Assembly: GCA_030248195.1 (NCBI GenBank)
Contig: JASAND010028045.1
Location: 24,389-88,388, forward strand
DNA length: 64,000 nt
Direction: 5' to 3'
From: Trissonchulus latispiculum
Lineage: Eukaryota > Nematoda > Enoplea > Enoplida > Ironidae
Shown here: one piece after another, positions 25,401 through 37,040 of the stretch
Position numbering within the stretch: the first letter of the stretch is position 1
Layout: each line of letters begins with the position of its first letter
Position numbers and translations under genes: made by a program
The notes under the pieces: generated by a model
Seen by the model: only the letters and a program-made list of their open reading frames with translations
What the model was told of the DNA's origin: nothing
The model's database searches: none

Positions 25401-28400
25401 AAAAATCCAAAATTTTAAGGGGGTCTGCCCCGAAATTAGCAAAAATTCCGAATTTTTAATGTTTTTGACCAAAAATTAGCCAAAAAAATGGCAATGTTTA
25501 GCGATTTTCAAAAACTTTTTTGAAAAACCGCTGCAATTTGCTAAAATATTACCAATGTTCAGTAAGAATCGCTGAGGGTTTCTTTCTGGACGAGAGGGTC
25601 TGCCCTTTTTTCCTTTTCGCTGAGGGGGTCTACCCTTTTTTGCCGGTCTGTGGGGGGTCTGCACCCCCCAATTCCCACACGTTATCGTATGGTGAGAATT
25701 GTATAATACTTAGGTCAACGTATGAATGAAAAGCTATAGGGTTGACATTGAATCATAAACTAGGGTTTCAAAGTCTGGAAGATTTTTAAGGTGCTGGTTC
25801 GGGTATTTGCAGCAAATTTTGAAAGACTGTAATTTGCTCAATTTTTGGAGTTCAACAATAATTTTTATATCATTTTAAAGCTTAAAATGTGCTTGTTACA
25901 ACTAGGTACAGTATAGCTGTCTCATTTTAACTCTTCGGCTTGAACAACATGATATTTAAACAACCACTTGCAATAACATGAAAACTATTTTTGAACATGG
26001 ATTTCTCGAAGTGTGGGAAAGCTAACGAAAAGCGACCAGTTCAGGCTTCAAAAGAAACGTCTTCCCGAGGGCTATTTTTTCTGAAATTGTTTAACGAGTA
26101 AAGAAGCTCAAGATTTTGAGAAAAACGTAAATTTTGTCCGATTTTCGTCAACATTTTCAAGTTTGGACGCTTATTTCTCTCGAACTGAAAATCAAAATGC
26201 AAAACCATGAAAAATATGTAGCGCTTCTACCAGGGCTGGTGGACCAAGAAGAAACCAAGGACAAGCCCGAACGGGAGGCGTCAGGCACCCTCGTACCCAC
26301 GAAACCAGGACCTAGAAGAGAGAAGGAGGTTCACCTTTTCACTCACCATTGAAAGTAAAGAATTGGTCCCGCCGGGGATCGAACCACGGCCCTTCTGCTC
26401 TAGAGTCAGACATGCTAACCACTACACCACGGGACCATCAGCTGAGCTCCCATTGCAGGCTTATCAATATTTCCTATGCCTGCTTCCCTTACAAACAGCC
26501 CTCGGCAATTGTCTCAAAAATACGTGTGTAAAGCCGGTTTTTAATTGATTGCATGAGTTGGGAGAAATCCGTGTTCAAAACAATCTAGTTGCGATTTTCA
26601 AAATTTCACATTTTCGCTGCTGTGCGCCGGCAGAGATACCACAGAGAGCTCTCCTTTGGGCGTAAGATTACTTTAGGACCACAAATATGGACAATACTTG
26701 ACCGACGGACTAGCGCTGTTGAAGCTGTCGAAATCTTGCAATATTTGATTTTTCGAAAAATGGCCGGTTTTGGACCTCGAAAATCAATTTTCGCTGTTAT
26801 CTCTTAAACCTTAAGGAATCGAAGAAAACTCTCAAGAGCAAAGTTGTAGGTCTTGGTGAGAGGATTCGAATGACTATAAGTTCATCTATGTAGGGTGGTC
26901 ACAGTGCAAGTTATGGCGGAATAAAGCTAATTTCTCCAAAACTCAAATTTTCAAGCCGCGACTTTTCTAACATGTTTTGTAGGGTTTTGTAGTATTTGTA
27001 AATAATGTAGTTGTGGCAAATTAGAATAAATTTCAACGACAATTGCGCTTTTAAAGCCCAAAAATACACGAACCCGAACCAGCACCTTAAGTGGAATTTC
27101 ACAACAACAACATTTCACTAAGGCACTGAATTTTACATGTCCTGCAAAAGGTTGCAATTAATACAAAAAGTGTCAAGAGCGGTGATCGAACCACCGAGTC
27201 GGCATGATTTCTAATAGAGAAACTTAACCAGTCAGCCACACTAGCGGTCTGCCAGATTAGGTCGCTGATTTCAACCTTGGTTGGCTGAGTCTGTTTCTTT
27301 GCCTTTTTAGACAGCGGAACTTCTCCTGAATCCGATGGGAGAAGACGAGGACGATTTCGAACTGAACTATTTGATTGATCGTAACGTTCAGGTAAGAAAC
27401 CTTCCAAGGACTAGATTTGGAAAGGCTTCCAATGTTAAATAGAAAGTAAATAGTAAATAATAGAAAATATATAATGTAATACAAGTAATACATGTAATAC
27501 ATGCACATTAATGCTGTTGAGTTTTTAAGGAACGTTTCCTTCGTTCTCGATTAACTATCATCCTTAACAATTTCCTTGGCGTTTCTTGTTTTTTTCATTG
27601 TTGTGGTAGGTGAGCTACCTGATGGCGGATACCCTGCACAAAAGGCATCCGAAGGTTGAACGAGATCAACACTGGGATGAGGCTGATCCAGAACTACCCT
27701 ACACGGCCGCTGCCCTGGAAAACAACACTCCCATGGAACCCTTTTTGGGCAGTACTGCTGATGTGGAGTAAGCGTGCTTTTGAAAAATACCTACAAAAAA
27801 CCATTGGTTGCAGCACGGCTGCATTGAAGCAATATTAAGTAGGTTAAAGAATGACAAACAGTGGAATACCACCAAGCATAATGGGAGAAAAGCCGGACAC
27901 ATGGCGGGACTTGAGCTCGCGGCTTCTTTTTTAAAACTCTACATGGATTAGTGATTAATTAATTAACCAAGGATTGGTGATCACTTCCATCTTTAACAGT
28001 TTGCAGAATCAACCACTGAAGATAAGAAACTTTTAACTTCGGCGGGCTTTCTACAAGGAACCTTTTTCTCAGGCGATCTCTTTTCACCTCAGTCTCATAG
28101 ACACAATTGCGTAACGCTTGTTGGAGTTCAAATGCCAACTATTCGTGGACGTACCAACGCAGAAGAACCTCTTTGTCTACGAGAAATATTTATGTATGAC
28201 ATATACTTGACAGCAGACACCACTTCATAGCCAGTATTTACAATTTTGAGTTTTAGGTTTAATCGTGGTCTCCAGTGGCGCGCCGCTCCGGACGACTCAA
28301 AAACGGCCCGACTGAATTCCGTGGAGGACGGATCACAGGCCAGTCGGACCCGGCGGTGGAGAAAATTTACGACTCCGAATTTCCGAATTTTTCGTCGCTC

Positions 28401-28866
28401 CTCGGATCCACGTCGGGCCGTTTCGATGGGACCCGAAGGATCCCGAGAAAACATATCCGGTCGAGGAAACGGTCGAGATTCTCTGGTCGGGACGGCTGAC
28501 GAAAAACCGGTTCACAACCTGATCTGCATAAAGCACAAGGTGCTGGCCTGTCCGGCCTGTTTGCCGGAAAGCGGATTTTTCCGGAAAGTTTCACAGGGGT
28601 TGGGCGGGGCGCCTTGGCGACAGCGAATGCGAAAAGACAGTCGAAAAGAGAGCACGAGAGAGTATGCCCCCCTGGAGAGGTCCGAGTCCGTTAATGCCAC
28701 CTATGTCGCTGTTGCGGTCAGTCCGGATGAACCCACACCCAGGGCGGCAAGCGAACCGATGCAACCGAAAAAATCGATCAGATTTATCGATACAGTTCAG
28801 GAGGAGGAAGACCCAGAATCGGTTCCAGAGCAGGAACATGGCAGCTCGACTGGAGAGAAGAATTGA
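22450..28866 (+). CDS. BEST: Bestrophin-family anion channel, nine coding exons
   Basis: Bestrophins form pentameric calcium-activated chloride channels in membranes. Coding exons with GT/AG junctions and consistent phase: 22450-22628, 22882-23016, 23589-23755, 24202-24356, 24680-24757, 25147-25305, 27311-27391, 27610-27767, 28257-28866; total 1722 nt, 573 aa. Family hallmarks seen in order: N-terminal MTITYSLDV and [14 protein letters not shown]; the neck region LPMTFVLGF (the two Phe kept, the first neck Ile is Leu); [39 protein letters not shown]; and the acidic calcium-clasp stretch [10 protein letters not shown]. The last exon encodes a polar, Arg/Ser-rich tail of about 200 residues with no recognised domain, as is usual for this family. 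The start is the canonical MTITY Met. Exons are clearly more GC-rich than the introns. I see no in-frame stop or frameshift, so the gene looks functional. The exon 8/9 junction and the tail are the least certain parts. Confidence 0.95.
23536..23568 (+). mobile_element. MITE terminus just upstream of bestrophin exon 3
   Basis: TCATACTCTTATGTATTATG followed by TACTCTTG matches the right end of the 46968 element. It ends 20 bp before the exon 3 boundary, where branch point and pyrimidine tract would lie. Confidence 0.7.
24512..24597 (+). mobile_element. MITE right-arm remnant in bestrophin intron 4
   Basis: AGCCGTTAGCGTACTGAGGA, then GTCATAATCTTATGTGTTTTG and GCTCTTC match the right half of the family; the left half is absent. 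Confidence 0.6.
24962..25022 (-). other. tRNA-like relic in bestrophin intron 5
   Basis: On minus it carries a good B-box (GGTTCGATTCCCGC) and a weak A-box (GAGTGGCTAGAACG); stems are poor. Probably a short-repeat fossil. Confidence 0.35.
25320..25680 (+). repeat. GC-rich repeat in bestrophin intron 6
   Basis: A 23-bp unit containing GGGGTCTACCCCGACCTCGG is repeated almost three times from about 25339, followed by AT-rich hairpin sequence and more GGGTCTxCCC words. Non-coding. Confidence 0.6.
26217..26493 (-). repeat. Second tRNA-bearing repeat family, copy 1 (bestrophin intron 6)
   Basis: About 277 bp, matching 30054-30334 along its whole length, including roughly 55 bp on the 5' side of the tRNA-like core. 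Read on minus it begins TGTAAGGGAAGC and ends AGCGCTACA, so it has TG...CA ends like an LTR. A tRNA-derived SINE is the alternative, but in a typical SINE the tRNA part is at the very 5' end; here it is internal. Confidence 0.7.
26365..26436 (-). ncRNA. tRNA-like sequence with CTA anticodon, antisense in bestrophin intron 6
   Basis: 72 nt, perfect 7-bp acceptor stem (GGTCCCG with CGGGACC), Gln-type 5' half (GTGTAGTGGTTAGCA), anticodon loop CTCTAGA (anticodon CTA, complementary to UAG) and B-box GGTTCGATCCC. The T-stem has mismatches, and the anticodon stem has one at its loop end. Most likely a repeat-borne tRNA relic; an active amber-reading tRNA is not excluded by sequence alone. Confidence 0.55.
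27180..27245 (-). other. tRNA-like relic in bestrophin intron 6
   Basis: On minus: TGTGGCTGACTGGTTAAG then GGTGGTTCGATCACCGC (good T-arm). The anticodon arm is not convincing. It ends about 65 bp before exon 7. Confidence 0.35.
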
Positions 28867-30053
28867 CTTTCGAACTGCTATAAAGCTGTTTTTAAACTAG
28901 TTAATTACGACAATATATTGAATTTTAGATTTGGTTATATTTTATTCCTACAAGAAAAACTTGTTTCGTGGTTATTTTGCATTGGGTGGTTTATGTACGT
29001 CAAATTATCGTTGATTATGTCAGTGCTGTAATTAGGTTCAATTTGAGAAGTATCTGTAAATGTTTGGGATTGATCCGATTTCGATGAGGTGGTGGTGGTG
29101 GTGTTAATGGTATTATACGCTAAGATGGACGTCCCGTGGGTTAATGAGGATTATCCCAAGGCATAATAAAGGTAATTGGAGGAAAAATAACGTTAATAGT
29201 AATTCAAAATTGCGAGATTGCAGCAAGATCGCCCTAAAAGGGGCATTATTTCGCTATAGAGATATCGGGATATCATAAACAAAAAATTTCCGAATACAGA
29301 ATTTGCAATTACGCCATCTATTCCCAACAAAACGTTTATTTTGAGACAGATTCTCCAGACTCTAGAGACATAAACTTTAGCCCACAGGAACAAATAGACA
29401 CTATTCCCTTCGCAACGTCCTAAAGTTTTGGTGTTGGTTAGACTTTGTAAAGTCTTCACAGTCCACGTTCTACACGCAAATAGCCAAGTTGAAGATCTTT
29501 TTTATAACATATATTCCAATTCCAGAACTAACGAGGAATACATGTATGTATGTTTATCTTCTGTCTCAGAACTAACCTTCTTTTTGTAAATTAAAAAAAT
29601 GTTTTCCAACCGTGAATAGAACTCGGGTTACTTCGGTGCTTACCACTGCACCAACCACTGCACCATTTCAACTTTTATTGTAAGGGTTTTTCAGATCGTT
29701 CGCAATACCAGGTTTTCACAAAGCTAAAATTAAAACTAAAATTGGGCAAAGTTCAACTGCTAACGAAATAAGCAATTTTTATTTGCGAGTGTGTCAGTAT
29801 TAATCGTCTGCTAATCTCAAAGTCGTTTATGCGATTCTGGGAGTTATTACTAAATTTTGTCTGTGAACGTTTACTAATACACGATATTTAACAACTCCGC
29901 ACACGATACACGACTGCGGAGTTGTTAAATACTCGCCATGCGAGTAGGAGGCATTCGAGAATTAAAGCAACATGGGGTACATGCATTACATACAACAAAC
30001 CCGGGGAATGTAACTACGTCTGGAGTGACACTTTCATACAGAATTGAAGCCGG
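28867..30053. other. Bestrophin 3' flank, no further gene seen
   Basis: AT-rich, with a GGT triplet run near 29089-29103 and a tRNA-like relic on minus at 29608-29668 (GGTGCAGTGGTAAGCACC). No other gene signal. Confidence 0.45.
29165..29170 (+). terminator. Candidate poly(A) signal AATAAA for bestrophin
   Basis: This is the first AATAAA hexamer noticed downstream of the bestrophin stop codon, about 300 bp beyond it. It is plausible as the 3' end signal, but the hexamer is common in AT-rich DNA. Confidence 0.25.
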
Positions 30054-30334
30054 CGTAGCGCTTCTACCAGGGCTGGTGGACTAGGAAGAAACCATGGACA
30101 AGCCCGAACGGGCATCAGGCATCCTCGTACCCACGAAACCAGGACCTGGAAGAGAGAAGGGAAGAGGGAGGTTCAGCTTTTCACTCACCATTTAAAGTAA
30201 AGAATTGGTCCCGCCGGGGATCGAACCACGGCCCTTCTGCTCTAGAGTCAGACATGCTAACCACTACACCACGGGCACATTAGCTGAACTCCCATTGCAG
30301 GCTTATCAATCTTTCCTATGCCTGCTTCCCTTCA
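30054..30334 (-). repeat. Second tRNA-bearing repeat family, copy 2
   Basis: Same family as 26217-26493 with a few small indels. CCGG flanks both sides (30050-30053 and 30335-30338), consistent with a 4-bp target duplication, the same length as that of the TRIM at 61652. The tRNA-like core (about 30206-30277, minus) has a damaged acceptor stem but keeps the CTA anticodon loop and the B-box. Confidence 0.7.
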
Positions 30335-32012
30335 CCGGGATGAGCACATTTACACAAGATGATACTAACGCTTTAAGGGGATGGGGGCTACGAACGGGTT
30401 GGCCCGACATCGTCGGAGAGAGCTAATCCCCCCAACGTTAGCTAACATGTCAAAGTAAAAACGTTTAGGGTGGGCAGCAATATATCTCATATACACCGTT
30501 TTTGGCAGGACGCCAAAGTACAAATTTTGGTGCAAAAAATGATATTTTTCAAAAAGGGATTTTCAGCTCTGGTGGATTAACGGTTTGACAAATTCTGAAA
30601 CTTTCAGCCATAAAGGTTAACTGTTACTAGTGCTAAATATTAAAAGTATTCCGGCTTTCGAGCGTTGCATCCTTCTTCAGTTATAACAGCTCAAAGTTTG
30701 AAATTTGGCAAAAAGTTGCGATGTGACCGTGCGCCGTTTTCGATCTAATAAAATTGCCAGCCCCTAGCCTACCCCAGCGTTTTACCGAATATTAGGCTCT
30801 AATAGGGGCAAACTGTCTGTAAGTTTCGAGGGCTTTGGTTTTCTGGTTAGTGTGCTAGCAAACTTTTTGTTAAGAAATAACCCTTACTTTCAGGCCTGAA
30901 AAGCTATCTAAGCGCAGTAAAAATGGGGTCAAAAAATTTTGTGACTCCGATTTTGCCGAAAAGGTGCTTATAGGGGCTATTTGACCAGCTGAATCCGAAT
31001 ATGAAATCCGTTTTTCGATATGACGCTTCCTTCGTTCAGTATGCGCTTGCAACTGTCTTAGAGCTTTCTGGAGCGATCGCCATCCATACTTCGATAAATC
31101 AATCTAGCATTTCTAAACATTGGAGCGAGGTTTAGTGACCTAGCTTTCTGCACATCCTGATACACTCACTGGCCTGTAATGCGCAAAGTTTCGGCCGATT
31201 CTACCACAGTACTGCGGAGTAATTGACTCACATCTTCGAAATGGAACCAAATAACAGCTACAATGTCGATAATGTAATCTAGCACCGCGAACGTAGGGAT
31301 TAACGAATTAACGTCATTTATACAAAAATTAAGACAGATATTTGTAGTATTGATTGCAGCAAAGTTGGGTTCATTTGGTAAACCACAGCTCATTAGAAGT
31401 TAGTTAACCTCCACCCGTATAGACCTACAAAACCCAATTTTTCGCACTTTAATCGTATCGCACAAAAAAGTAGGCAATGGTCTAGAGAATATTTTACATG
31501 ATATCAAAGCACTAAATGTCCGAACTAATTCCTGAAAATTTGGGTACTGTGCCTTGCACATAGCGATCAGGGCGAGGCGAAGTTTGTGTACGTGTCATGT
31601 CGAGCTTTGAACCGACAACACCAACTTCTGACGGCTCCACAGGATGCTACGCTGTATGGAATTTTTTCAAACTTTAAACTATTTTACACTAAACTTAATA
31701 CTATTATGTGGCAAAAGACTAGCTAGCTTTTCCAACATCGAACTTTTAGTGACATTCGTATCCCCCCTCAAGTTCACTTGTACATACCCCAACCTAAATA
31801 CCTCAACACTAGTGCACAGCTTCATTATATTAATACAACGTTAACACACTGTTAATCTTCTATAATTAACTCTTAACTCTAATATCTTAACACACTGTTA
31901 GGTTCTGTTAATTAACATAAATGCACATATGCAGATGCAAATGCGCAAGTATGCGTGAAACATTCGAAACAAATACAGAAGGCAGAATACAACGAAACAT
32001 CAAAGCTTAAGG
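30335..32012. other. No gene seen
   Basis: AT-rich intergenic DNA. A 75-codon open frame on minus (31393-31166) has ordinary amino acid composition but no recognisable family. 31840-31920 repeats TTAACACACTGTTA. Confidence 0.45.
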
Positions 32013-32918
32013 CTATGAGGCAGTATTTTTCGTATAGGGGTGCACTGTCGATGCAGTCTTTATCTTGCAAGGAACTGCAATTTTCAAACAATTAAGGACT
32101 TCTTTCCTAAAATTTGTATTAATGAGAAACTGGAATAGTTGAGTGGCCCACGGGTCGAAAAGGGACAACCCAATGGTTAGGTGCACCAACACAATAGGCA
32201 TTTGCTTTCTGAATTTTCCATATATGAAAACCTGCAGAAAAGCAACTGTACTCAGTAGACAACTAAGCATTGCCACGAGTAAAAACTTCATCTCCTTCTT
32301 ATGATGGGCTTCTGACGTGATTCCCTTCCACTTTTTATACAGAACATAGCAATAAATTAAAACGTAAATTAGAAAGGCCGGTGTCAGTACAGAACCACAC
32401 AGTGTCATTTCCAATGTATATAGAGCGTCATTTGTGAAATATAGATCTGAGTCATTTCGATAGTCCATAATGAACGTTCCGTATCCCAGCAGTTGCGGTG
32501 ACGCGCTGGCAACACCCGCACAATACGCTAAGCTACCGGCAATAATGGTAGCTTTGGGAAACCAAGACTTGTTTTTGTTCTTATGATAAAATACAGGACA
32601 AAAAATCACTAAAGCCCTGTACAGTGCTATGGCAAGCTGTAAATATCGTCCTGGATAGAAGCCTAACCCGCAGTTCATGAATCCAGCCCACTTTAGGGAA
32701 ATCTGACTAAACTGATTTCCGTGAATGTACTGATCTGCCATGGCTATCAGATTGGATGCTGCTAGCGTAACGTCTGCTAGTGCATATTGTGCCCACAGGA
32801 TATAAACCGGGTCCTTTAATGTAGTGGATCTTCTGTGGACAAAAATTGCAATGGCAAACAAGTGAACAGCTACCACCCAAAAAGACGTCCCCAGGGCATA
32901 GTCTTTCCATGTGATCAT
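32013..32918 (-). CDS. Seven-transmembrane GPCR A, intact (array member)
   Basis: This is an orphan rhodopsin-like receptor, probably chemosensory, of 301 aa from the ATG at 32918. That start is chosen because GCGCAATGATC recurs upstream of paralogues A, B and C and gives the same length as C and E; the open frame itself extends 12 codons further up. Seven hydrophobic segments are visible. TM2 has YALADVTLAAS, TM3 ends in ALYRALVIF (YR where DRY would be), the second extracellular loop has the sequon NDS, and TM7 reads LFDPWATQLFQF in place of NPxxY. It is a single exon as seen. A long central tract is identical to paralogue B. No early stop. The family has no assigned ligand that I can name. 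Confidence 0.88.
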   Translation of the reverse strand: MITWKDYALGTSFWVVAVHLFAIAIFVHRRSTTLKDPVYILWAQYALADVTLAASNLIAMADQYIHGNQFSQISLKWAGFMNCGLGFYPGRYLQLAIALYRALVIFCPVFYHKNKNKSWFPKATIIAGSLAYCAGVASASPQLLGYGTFIMDYRNDSDLYFTNDALYTLEMTLCGSVLTPAFLIYVLIYCYVLYKKWKGITSEAHHKKEMKFLLVAMLSCLLSTVAFLQVFIYGKFRKQMPIVLVHLTIGLSLFDPWATQLFQFLINTNFRKEVLNCLKIAVPCKIKTASTVHPYTKNTAS

Positions 32919-33050
32919 TGCGCCTCTACTATCACAACAATAAATTAAACGCATAAACCACTCTCATAACAAAATCATTTTTTTCTGTCTTACCTGTAAT
33001 CAATGACTAAGTAATAAGAACGACACAACAAGGGTAATTCTACATTTATT

Positions 33051-33222
33051 TGTTAAATATCAGCAACTTCGAAAGGTTGAAAACGGTGCAACAAACACTT
33101 CTCAACGTCCGGGGGTGTGGCTCAGTGGTAGAGCATTCTACTCCAGATCCAAAGCTCGGTGGTTCGATCTCCGCCCTGGACACTTTCTTCACTTCCTTCA
33201 AACCTGATTTCAACCTTTCACA
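33051..33222 (+). mobile_element. Solo LTR of the tRNA-bearing TRIM family
   Basis: 172 bp from TGTTAAATATCAGC to CAACCTTTCACA, the same ends as the LTRs at 61652 and 62143 but with scattered differences. No second LTR or interior follows, so it looks like a recombination-derived solo LTR. It lies about 130 bp upstream of GPCR A, which is on the opposite strand. Confidence 0.8.
33107..33181 (+). ncRNA. tRNA-like sequence in the solo LTR
   Basis: Same 75-nt layout as in the young element: acceptor GTCCGGG...CCTGGAC, A-box GGCTCAGTGGTAGAGC, B-box GGTTCGATCTC. The D-arm here keeps GAGCATT, closer to a normal Cys-type tRNA. The anticodon loop region is degenerate. Confidence 0.6.
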
Positions 33223-36200
33223 TATGAAGAAAGGTAAGCCACTAGCGGGCTTCTCTCGTTGGCATTGCGTAGCGATGCTTCGACCAGAAGACGCAAATGT
33301 TGGCCTATTTGAGGGGTCTACAGGCACACCATCGCTCTGCTTGGCAGGGCGTAGCCTAAAGTGGTCTCGTTTGGGGGGTCTCTAAAAGTGGTCCCCATTT
33401 GGGGGGGTAGTCAAAAACTGTTTGGCTGCTTCTGACTGGCTGTTTGCGACCAAACAAGGACCCGTTTTGGCGATTCCCCCAACGGAGATCCTTTCTGAAA
33501 TAAGCGCAACCTGTCGGAATCCTTACTGCACCCCCCGCCCCCCAGGAAGATTCTGCGATCTAATTGGCCGTTGGCAAACCCCGCCCAAACGGGGACGCTT
33601 TTTCTTTAGTAGCTTAATCTTCTTCTTATATATAGTAAATGTTAATGGAGAAGTCAGGGAGTTAAACCATAGCACAACCCACACTACTAGAGCTGACGCA
33701 ATGTAACACAAATCCTGACTGCTAAGGAAATTTCTGTCCAGGCGGCTTTCTTTTAATTTCATGAGCCTCGCCAGGGCAGGGAGTTTGGAGATAAGAACTT
33801 AGAGGACACCGGTCAGACTAGTGCCTAAAAGAAAAGATAGAGTTTGACCGAAAATTCACTCAGAAACTGCCCCGGGCCAACCGCAGAGTACCCACCTAAA
33901 CTTAGAAAATTACTCAAGCTAGTTAAAAGTTAAATAGAACAACTATATTTAAACAACTGACTATTTAGTGGTGGGCAATTATACAAACACAAGGTAAATA
34001 AAGATTAAAAAGGAACAAATAAATTTACTGGCAAGAACTAACTGGAGGAAGGGAGTAAAACCAGAAAGAGGAAGAAGTAGGAAGAATTAATGGACCGAAA
34101 AATACATTATAAACATCAGACACTTTAATAAACGGATAATTAAGGATTTCAAGTGTTTTGAAGGACAAATACACGAATCACTTTATGAAAGGAAATTGGA
34201 GGAGAGGTAGTTGTGTCTTCTGCCACTGCCTATACTACACAGTGATATAGGTTGGGGTAATGTAGGGGGAGCGAGCTTTAGGTTTCACAATTTACTCTGG
34301 TCCTGTACGTATTGGCGATGCTTGCCGACCAGGAACTACCTCCAGGCCACGTTGCGTATCGTGCCTGTCGCGCACAAAACCCCGCAAAGAGTCTTGTTGG
34401 GTGCCAACTTGATTTCTTTTCACCTGTGCGTAGCTTTCAGGCATTCCACGAAAATCCGGAAACACTGTATAAGCGACAAGAAAATGGAAGAACAAAGAAA
34501 CGAGTCAGACTTTAGTAAAAAGGTGCAAAATAAATGCATGAAATTTCAGTTACAGTGACATGGTATGTTGCGCGTATCTACACGAACTAAAGAGTGTATG
34601 CAAATAGGTATAGCCTATGCACTTAAGTATGCATACGCCTACGTATACAAATATTCAAAGTGCATGGCGACGAATACAAAGGCGCCACATGGCCGTGATC
34701 CCACACTGCATAAGAACTGTCAAAATCTAGATGAAATCAAATCAAAATAAAAAAGAAAATCTTTTAGTCCTTGCAAAAATTTTCTTGATTGGGATTGTAT
34801 TCATTACTGATGATAGGCAGACGAAATTGTTGGCCGGTGTTACCTTCACCCATTCGTGACAAATTCTTGTCGGTGATAAATTTCAAGGAAAATTTAAATG
34901 CAGCTCAGGCAACGTGAACTGCGATGAATGGCTCTGTGTCTATACTATGCATGGGAACGTGTAGCACAATTTGGACCCCGGTACTACCTGAATCCCCATG
35001 TCTGTTAATTGCGACACTAGGTGGTTGGTTACTCTGGCAGTATCGGGTACCCCAGAAATTTTGAACCTAATTTTTGGAGGTGGTCATTTTAAAATTTAAC
35101 TGTTTTAAGGGCCTCTATTTAAACTGAGCTTAGCCTGGATACATTTTAGTTTGTAATTGCAGAATGAAATAAAATTGTACACCACCAAGCACCCAAAAAT
35201 CGGGCATCTGGCGGGACTACAACCCGCGCTCTCCTGCTTAACGCGCAGACGCTCTAGCCAACTCACATGTACTTCAGTAGAAAGTGCTTTCAACCGGAAT
35301 TCGAATCCAATGGGTACAACTTTCAATGCACAAGTGCATTGCACACTGCAAGTGGAGCAATACAACTCTCTAGGATCCCGCAATGTACATGAACCTAATT
35401 ACAAAATGCATAAAAGCTGCACACCACCTGCACCCGAAAATATCGGGGCGGAACCACCAAGCACCCGGAAAAAGATATTTTAAAATCGATTTAAAAGGTG
35501 TTTTAAAGACATAAATGGGATCATAGTGACTTTCAATTAGTTGCGAGGGTATCCGAAGCTGATGCCGAATGCCGACTTTGGTTTTTATTCAATAATTCCG
35601 CATAGTTAAACAGTTTCTGGAATTTGGTACCGCAGTGGTGTTGCCCGCTCCTTTAACTTTAAATGTAAACAAATACTAGAAATAGTTTCATAGCAAAATA
35701 TGGCTAACTTCAACTGCTTATAGCTTGAAGCTTGGATCTATCTGTGGAGCTTGGACAAACACAAAAGGCAGCAAACAAGCCATCATTGGATAGCAAATGC
35801 GAAACTGTTTTTCGGTATCTTATTGCTGGTTAATGACAAAGCTTAGCTAAATTATAAATTATCTGTGCATTTTCTAAACTTTCGAGCAACACAGTGCAGC
35901 AAATTGAATTATTGGACAGAGAATGCTTAATCAGTTTAAAATCTTGTTTTAAACAAAAGCTGGTGATCTGCACCTACTGAAGCAAAGACATTTTAAGGTT
36001 TGCCATTGGTAAGGTGTGCATATCTTTGAGAAAATTTATCCGAGTTGTTCGGAGAGGGAAGTTACTAAGTTTTACGTAGTCCTGGAGCATAAATTTAATT
36101 TGTTAATGAAACCTAATAAAAAAGTCTTGGATTAAAAACTGAATTTTTGTGAACGGACAATACACTTTACTTACAAAACATGTAAAAGTTTTAAGCTCTC

Positions 36201-36422
36201 TCAAATGCCAGAAAAATAGAATTAGATTTTATTTTAGGAAATGTAAATTGACTTCTTTGTTACAACTAGTTACATTTATTGTTTAGGTAAAACCTTATAA
36301 TTTTATTTTGCCTGAAAACATTTGCTTCTTTCCTATTTTACTTTTGGAATAAATTTACCAAACTTATCTGAAGAGAATAACCAGTACGTTACAATTTTTA
36401 TTAAGCGCTTACTGGACATTGA
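33223..36422. other. No gene seen; repeats only
   Basis: 33290-33420 has GGGGTCT-type G-rich words. 35208-35272 (minus) is a tRNA-like relic with a fair T-arm (GCGGGTTGTAGTCCCGC), inside a block partly similar to 27867-27935. The remaining open frames overlap on both strands and lack family likeness. Confidence 0.45.
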
Positions 36423-36701
36423 TTAAATAAATATACGCAATTTACTTGAAATAATTTCATTTAATGTTGTTACGATCTCACTGTGTCCGAATAAAGTCTT
36501 AGTAACCATCCCCCTCGGTGCAACTTGGATATCAAACTCATCTGCTTTGACATGGGCACACCTTACAAATTTAGGCAAACCTTCAAATGCATCTATTTTG
36601 GTATGCGCTCGGCTTGCTAAAAGAGTGCGCATAAAAACTGAAACGCTTGTATGTCGACGTTTGACCAATTGCGTGTAGAGACAGTCTGGGAGCGTCTTTG
36701 G
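36423..36701 (-). CDS. Possible exon of an unknown protein
   Basis: About 93 open codons on minus from a possible acceptor (TTCCAAAG) near 36702 to the stop at 36423. The peptide (KRRHTSVSVFMRTLLASRAH, later GLPKFVRCAHVKADEFDIQV) has a balanced, globular-looking composition unlike most frames in this AT-rich DNA. I do not recognise it. No partner exon is identified, so it may be chance or a fossil. Confidence 0.2.
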   Translation of the reverse strand, partial: PKTLPDCLYTQLVKRRHTSVSVFMRTLLASRAHTKIDAFEGLPKFVRCAHVKADEFDIQVAPRGMVTKTLFGHSEIVTTLNEIISSKLRIFI

Positions 36702-36845
36702 AATTCAAAATTCAGTTTATAAATAAAGTGGACAAAAGCCGAAACCTAATATGCAATGAGCATTAATGAAGGAAATTTATTATCGTTGGGGTTTACCATG
36801 AGTTTGCCATTAAATGAGTAATTAAATTAAAATTACCATCACTTA

Positions 36846-37040
36846 GTTTCGAACATTGATTTCTCAAAACTGCCCATTAGCTTCACGTAAATTTTATAAA
36901 TGTAAATGAAAATTCTAACTATTGCGGAGGGTAATTTTTGGTTTGAGCCAAAACATCTCCAGTTGCGAGAAAACTAAAGAAAAAGTTGCGAAACTTGTGT
37001 CACCGTACATTTTCCGGATTTCCTGGAGTATTAATACTTG
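36846..37040 (+). repeat. Dispersed core repeat, copy 2
   Basis: Shares TTGATTTCTCAAAA, GTTTGAGCCAAAAC, CCAGTTGCGAGAAAACT and GTGTCACCGxACATTTT with 56006-56220. An inverted counterpart lies at 4565-4790. Confidence 0.55.

Noticed and set aside
28128..28839. Several open frames on both strands over bestrophin exon 9
   Set aside because: The exon is GC-rich, so other frames stay open by composition. Only the frame continuing bestrophin is supported.
33422..34558. Several 60-115 codon frames around 33.4-34.6 kb
   Set aside because: Both strands are open and none shows a protein-family motif; locally higher GC explains them.
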